From positions 8,959,261-9,023,260 of the forward strand of contig SMSO01000031.1 of NCBI GenBank assembly GCA_004764695.1: a DNA stretch of 64,000 nucleotides. Reading direction: 5' to 3'. The stretch is from Schizochytrium sp. TIO01. Its lineage: Eukaryota > Sar > Bigyra > Thraustochytrida > Thraustochytriidae. The translations under genes and the position numbers were made by a program. Below the pieces are notes generated by a model. That model worked only from the letters and a program-made list of their open reading frames with translations. It was not told the origin of the DNA and made no database searches. Of this stretch, positions 58,120 through 64,000 are shown piece after piece (the first letter of the stretch is position 1; each line of letters begins with the position of its first letter).

Positions 58120-58774
58120 ACGACTCTCAATCCCCTGCAAAGAGTCCCCCGCAAAGAATCCCCTGCAAAGGTTGGTGAATTGGAGTGTCGAATTCGTTCA
58201 CTGAGACAGCCCCCCGGCCATCGCATTGTCCCGTGCGCGTGTCTGGATCCAGAATTAAATAAAGTGCCCCTGGTCAACATTCCAATACACGGTCGAAATG
58301 CCTTTCTAAATCCAAATGATCGTTTGTCCATTGCGCTTCTAACGCTGCGGCAGGAGACCTCGCCTTACGCAGGAGCACTCGTTAAGCTGCCTTCTTTGCT
58401 GGACACCCACGGTAGTAGCTAGCTTGGGGAGTGGGAATAGGTTCTCAGAGCTCAAGAGCGATCGATGGGTCAGGCCTCCATTCAGGAGAGATGGGTTTGG
58501 GCTATACTGGCTCGAGCTCAATTCCCAACGAGAGGGTTCGTTGGATTACAGTGCCGCGACTCATCCGTAAGGATGCTTCATTCTGCCATCAGCTCAGGGT
58601 CGGTCAGCCAGCTAAGGCGTCGATGTCTCAATCAATTTGGCAGTGGTCCAAGCTCTTGCTCTTGTCATCGCCAGCAAGCACATTGCACAGGTGCTGGAGT
58701 GCCACAGACATGTCAGCGAGCTGCACCGCATTGCATTGCAGGCGCTCGCCCGCGGCTCCGATGAGCTCCTCTAG
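58120..58774 (+). CDS. Candidate three-exon gene, unknown product
   Basis: Exon 1 (frame open from 58120 to 58411) includes CACLDPELNKVPLVNIPIHG and NAFLNPNDRLSIALLTLRQE. A 37-nt intron (58412-58448, GTAGTA..TTCTCAG) is phase 1. Exon 2 (58449-58535) reads LKSDRWVRPPFRRDGFGLYW. A second intron (58536-58616, 81 nt, GTTCGT..GCTAAG) is again phase 1. Exon 3 (58617-58774) reads VSINLAVVQALALVIASKHI and ECHRHVSELHRIALQALARG, ending DELL then TAG. Frames agree at both junctions. The start is uncertain: an ATG at 58086 is out of frame with exon 1 because of a 14-bp tandem repeat (next entry). The product appears globular, with a helical C-terminus; family unknown. Confidence 0.4.
58131..58171 (+). 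repeat. Three tandem 14-bp units at a frame junction
   Basis: TCCCCTGCAAAGAG, TCCCCCGCAAAGAA and TCCCCTGCAAAGG. The unit length is not a multiple of three, so copy number sets which upstream frame joins exon 1 of the candidate gene. With one or four copies the ATG at 58086 would be in frame; with the three seen here it is not. Confidence 0.8.
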
Positions 58775-60684
<1,910 letters not shown>

Positions 60685-61002
60685 GAAAACTAACGAATCA
60701 ACGAATGAGTGAGAATAAATGAATGCGAGCTTTTCTAAAGTAAATAATAAATACATAAATAGATTAATCAATTGATCAATTAATTAATACATTAATTAAA
60801 AAGACCACCATCGACGACAAACTTGTTCATCAAAGCTCGAAAGATCCAGCTGGGCCAGCTGGAACCCACACGCTGCGCCATGCGACGTGGCAGGACGAGG
60901 CAGTTCTTGCGAAGGCCTGAGAGGCGCGAGAGGTCGGCGCCGCCCGCCTCGAGCCCCGATGGCGCCATGAACGAACGAACAAACTGTCTGCAACCACCAA
61001 CA

Positions 61003-61150
61003 ACAAATAAACAAATAAACAAACAAACAAACAAATAAACAAACAAATAAACAAACATACAAACATACAAACAAATAAACAAACAAACAAACATACAAAC
61101 AAATAAACAAATAAACAAATAAACAAACAAACAAATAAACAAATAAACAA
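61003..61150 (+). repeat. (AAAC)n/(AAAT)n/(CATA)n mosaic array
   Basis: Tetranucleotide-period array with three alternating unit types (AAAC, AAAT, CATA). The opposite strand reads as Phe/Val/Cys/Leu-rich peptides that look like membrane helices but come only from the repeat. Confidence 0.93.
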
Positions 61151-61399
61151 TCAATCGACTCAATACATGATGAATAAGCATGTCGGTCAATTGAGCTCAC
61201 GGCCTGAGATTGCAGAAGGCGGCCATGGACACCGACACGCTCAGGAGAGCAGGCACTTTGCCACGTGTTTCCAGCTTCGGCGATCGTGGCGTTATTTGGT
61301 CGTAGGTGTCTCTTCGAAGCTGGTTTCCCCAAAAAGCATACCGTCGCACTGCAATCAGCGTCAAAGATTCTTCTTCGTGTCCCGCGATGCCATCAAATG

Positions 61400-61401
<2 letters not shown>

Positions 61402-61430
<29 letters not shown>
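61402..61430 (+). repeat. (TC)n dinucleotide microsatellite
   Basis: About 14 TC units. Confidence 0.93.
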
Positions 61431-61433
<3 letters not shown>

Positions 61434-61544
61434 CATGTCTATGCGTCTACATGAATGTATTTATATGTGCCTTTGTATCTTTGTTCGCATGCGCAGAGAT
61501 AGGGCCCTGGTTACCTAAAACTCTACTGCGGCCCGAGATGTCGC

Positions 61545-61588
61545 GGAACTCAGGAACTCAGGAACTCAGGAACTCAGGAACTCAGGAC
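61545..61588 (+). repeat. GGAACTCA octamer in five tandem copies
   Basis: Five perfect copies of an 8-bp unit, followed by CTCACTCACT. Confidence 0.92.
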
Positions 61589-62944
61589 TCACTCACTCCA
61601 CGGAGAGGCACGCCGACGAGCCCAGCTTCTTCCACGCCTCGACCTCGTGCTCCTCGCTGCTTGCCCGAGGAGGCTTTCCTTCCTGGCCTGGCAGACTGAC
61701 GGACAGACCTCGAAGAAGCAGAAGCAGAAGAAGCTTCTGCGAAGGCCCTGCACGAGCCAGCGCCTGAGGAGCCCAGCATCCTCCAACGTGCAAGTGTTCA
61801 AGTGTTTTCAAGGTGGAGGCGCGATGATTACTGCTGTCATTTCCGTCGTTGGTGTCATTGATTATCTTGTAAAAAAGAAACTTTTCCCAGTTTGCGTATT
61901 ATTTGGGATAATAATAATAATAAATAAAAAACAGTTAAAAACAACGACAACAATAACAACATCGACAACAATAATAATGTGTAACTTGAAAGAAAGCAGA
62001 GAGAGCACGGGGCGCGACTCAAAGAAGGTGCGAGAAAGGTGGCAGTATTCCTGGAGCAGTGTGGCAGGGAATGAATGAATGGGCACCACGAGGCAGAACC
62101 AGCTGGAGAGAGGAAGAAGCGCTCGCCTTCCGGAGTGGACGGAGTGCTCTGCGGCAATAGATAATACAACCGCGGCAGTTCATTGTGAATTAATGCATGC
62201 ATGCATGCATGAATGCATCCCACGATGATGCGTAAACCCTGAAAACCTCCTACACTATGATTTTTAAACCTGAAAGCGCTTTGGCTCAAAAGTGTATCTT
62301 CGAAATGTAGGAATGTCGGGTCGTTCCTATAAATAAGTGTAAACAGTGCTGGCTTTGCGTGTTGTTACTTTTAATTTCTAAAATAAATAAATAATTTAAA
62401 AAAAAAATAACAATAATAATAATGACAATAACGATGGCAATGCTGATCAACAGTGTAATGTAATGCTGTTCAAGTGCAGAAGAGGAAGCAGCAAACGATA
62501 GTTAGTCAGTCAGTCAGTCAGTCAGTCAGTCCTTCCGCCGCTTTGCACTTGCAATCCCTCTCTGTGCACCGGTGCGCTCGAGTTCACAAGTTTGGAGGAA
62601 ATTCAAGTTGGCTCGTGAAAAGGCGAGAAAGAAGTGAGCGAGCTTGGCTCCTTTGAGAGAGCGAGATAGCTTGAAAGCCTCTTGTGTGTGTCTCTACAGG
62701 AATGTATAAATAAATGTATAAATAAACATGTCAATATATCAACATATCAATATATCTGTAGAAATGTGTAAATAAATATATATATATCCTCTTTCAGATT
62801 TCATACTCTGATGTCTTCTCTGATGTCTGCGAATGTACTGTCATACTACTATCACGAACCTTCAACATGCAGATCCATGGACCGTGAGAACAGCTGAGGC
62901 AAAGGTGGGTCAAGTGACTTCCTCGAAATGGACTGAAGCTGCTG

Positions 62945-63370
62945 CCAAATCAGACGTATAATCGCGACCTGCACCGAATTGCAGCAGCGCACTTTAGACA
63001 CAGTGCTGACTTTTGTCTTTCTTCTATTAACGAAGGCGCACATTTCGCGATTATCACTCACAACCAATCGCAATTGTGATGATGTCTTGTGCGATGAGGG
63101 CTGAATGAATCAGCACAACCGGGGTTTGCTCTTGTGCACGAAGACCTAGCCCAGTTGGCTCAGGCAGAGGCCGCCGTTCAGAGCGCCTTAAGGATCTCGT
63201 CATCGTGCACAGCTTGCCGCGCCAGACCTCATGATGGAGGCAGCTTAAGTTCGAGTGATGCAATGACTCAACAACAACACGAACTCAATTTGCAATGCAA
63301 AGGTGTGCACCGCTGGCGTGCTGCCTGGGCTGGCCACCGAGAGCTAGGCGGGTGGGTAGCTAGGTCCTAG
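62945..63370 (+). other. Two coding-like stretches, possible exons
   Basis: 62945-63080 reads LPNQTYNRDLHRIAAAHFRH then SADFCLSSINEGAHFAIITH, ending at a TGA. 63110-63370 (after an AATCAG acceptor-like site) reads PGFALVHEDLAQLAQAEAAV QSALRI. Their junction phase was not resolved. The minus strand also has open frames here. They may be exons of one gene with a short intron, or fragments. Confidence 0.25.
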
Positions 63371-63879
63371 GCATTGCATGTTATCCATCCGTCCAACGTC
63401 GCGGTGGTGGTGGACCCCGCTGGAAGTCCAAGCTAGTTTGACCAATGGCCGATGGCGCCAGCGCCGAAGTTGAAACCTCTCCGTCTCTGCTGGCTCGGGA
63501 GCTCGAGTTGGTTGCGCATTCGATAAAGGCAGGCGCTGGTTTATTCACTCGACGACGATTGGTCAAGAAACGAACGAATTACAGCGCCTCTCTGGAAGAA
63601 CAGAGTAATTGAGAAGAGGAAATAAAAAATAGAAAAAACAAGAAAAAAGAAAAAAGAAAAAAGAAAAAAGATCAGACCCCGCAAGATTTGATTTGACAGG
63701 GAATATCATGGATAGTAAGTAAGAGCGCATAGGAGCTCTGACGATGCAGCCTAAGATCTCAACGCATTTCGCTTGGCCACTCAAACACGTGTCCTGTCCT
63801 TTCCAGACCTCTCCAAATGACGCAGCGATATACATACCTTTCTCAGTGGGACGTCCTTATTCGTTGACTAATTCACTCA

Positions 63880-64000
63880 CTCACTCATTCACTCATTCAT
63901 TCATTCATTCATTCATTGTCATTGAATCATTCATTGTCATTGAATCATTCATTCACATTCACATTGATTCCTTGACATTCACATTGACATTGCATTGCAT
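63880..64000 (+). repeat. (CATT)n and CATTGA/CACATT repeat mosaic, continuing past the window
   Basis: Tandem CATT units change to longer units (CATTGAATCATT, CACATTGACATT) up to the last base, so the array is cut by the window edge. Confidence 0.9.

Noticed and set aside
60792-61332. Minus-strand ORFs rich in Phe, Val, Cys, Leu resembling membrane proteins
   Set aside because: The hydrophobic part is the reverse complement of the AAAC/AAAT array.

Overview
This is nuclear DNA from a unicellular eukaryote. The evidence is the set of protein families (seven-transmembrane receptors, EGF, SAM and WW domains, phospholipid scramblases, the mitochondrial complex III subunit QCR7), start codons in A/G(-3) contexts, short GT..AG introns in several candidate genes, and very abundant microsatellites. 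The unusual receptor domain mixture and the alternation of moderately GC-rich coding islands with AT-rich spacers suggest a stramenopile such as a thraustochytrid. That placement is an inference; no rRNA or other marker gene is in the window.

Layout. 0-8.2 kb: a 5'-truncated Frizzled-like seven-TM receptor (+) converges on a very large chimeric receptor (-) that combines a periplasmic-binding-protein-like ectodomain, EGF, a class C-like seven-TM core, coiled coil, SAM and WW. A small basic protein of unknown function follows (-). 8.2-15 kb: spacer with GC-rich, ORF-dense but undecided islands and many simple repeats. 15-23.5 kb: three tandem scramblase-family paralogues (+), with a 275-bp direct duplication in the spacer before the third. 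23.8-26.3 kb: an RCC1-like pseudogene (+) and a truncated P-type ATPase-like gene (-) holding only the N-terminal and actuator regions. 28.4-33.6 kb: QCR7 (+), a GT2-like glycosyltransferase (-), a candidate spliced membrane protein (-) and a double-hotdog thioesterase (+).

33.6-64 kb: gene-poor, AT-rich and dense in microsatellites, including 106 perfect CAAT units. Reading it by hand for exons gives several candidates that have no long single ORF: a two-exon gene at 44.1 kb with an in-frame TGA, three-exon segments at 48.7-49.9 kb and 58.1-58.8 kb, exons on the minus strand at 42 kb, and a decayed or intron-rich patch at 34-37 kb. These look like either short-intron genes or pseudogenes; transcripts would decide.

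Functional links are loose. The left end is a membrane-sensing locus with two different receptor types, the scramblase cluster is a membrane-lipid locus, and QCR7 is an isolated housekeeping gene with visibly different codon usage. No operon-like organisation is expected or seen.
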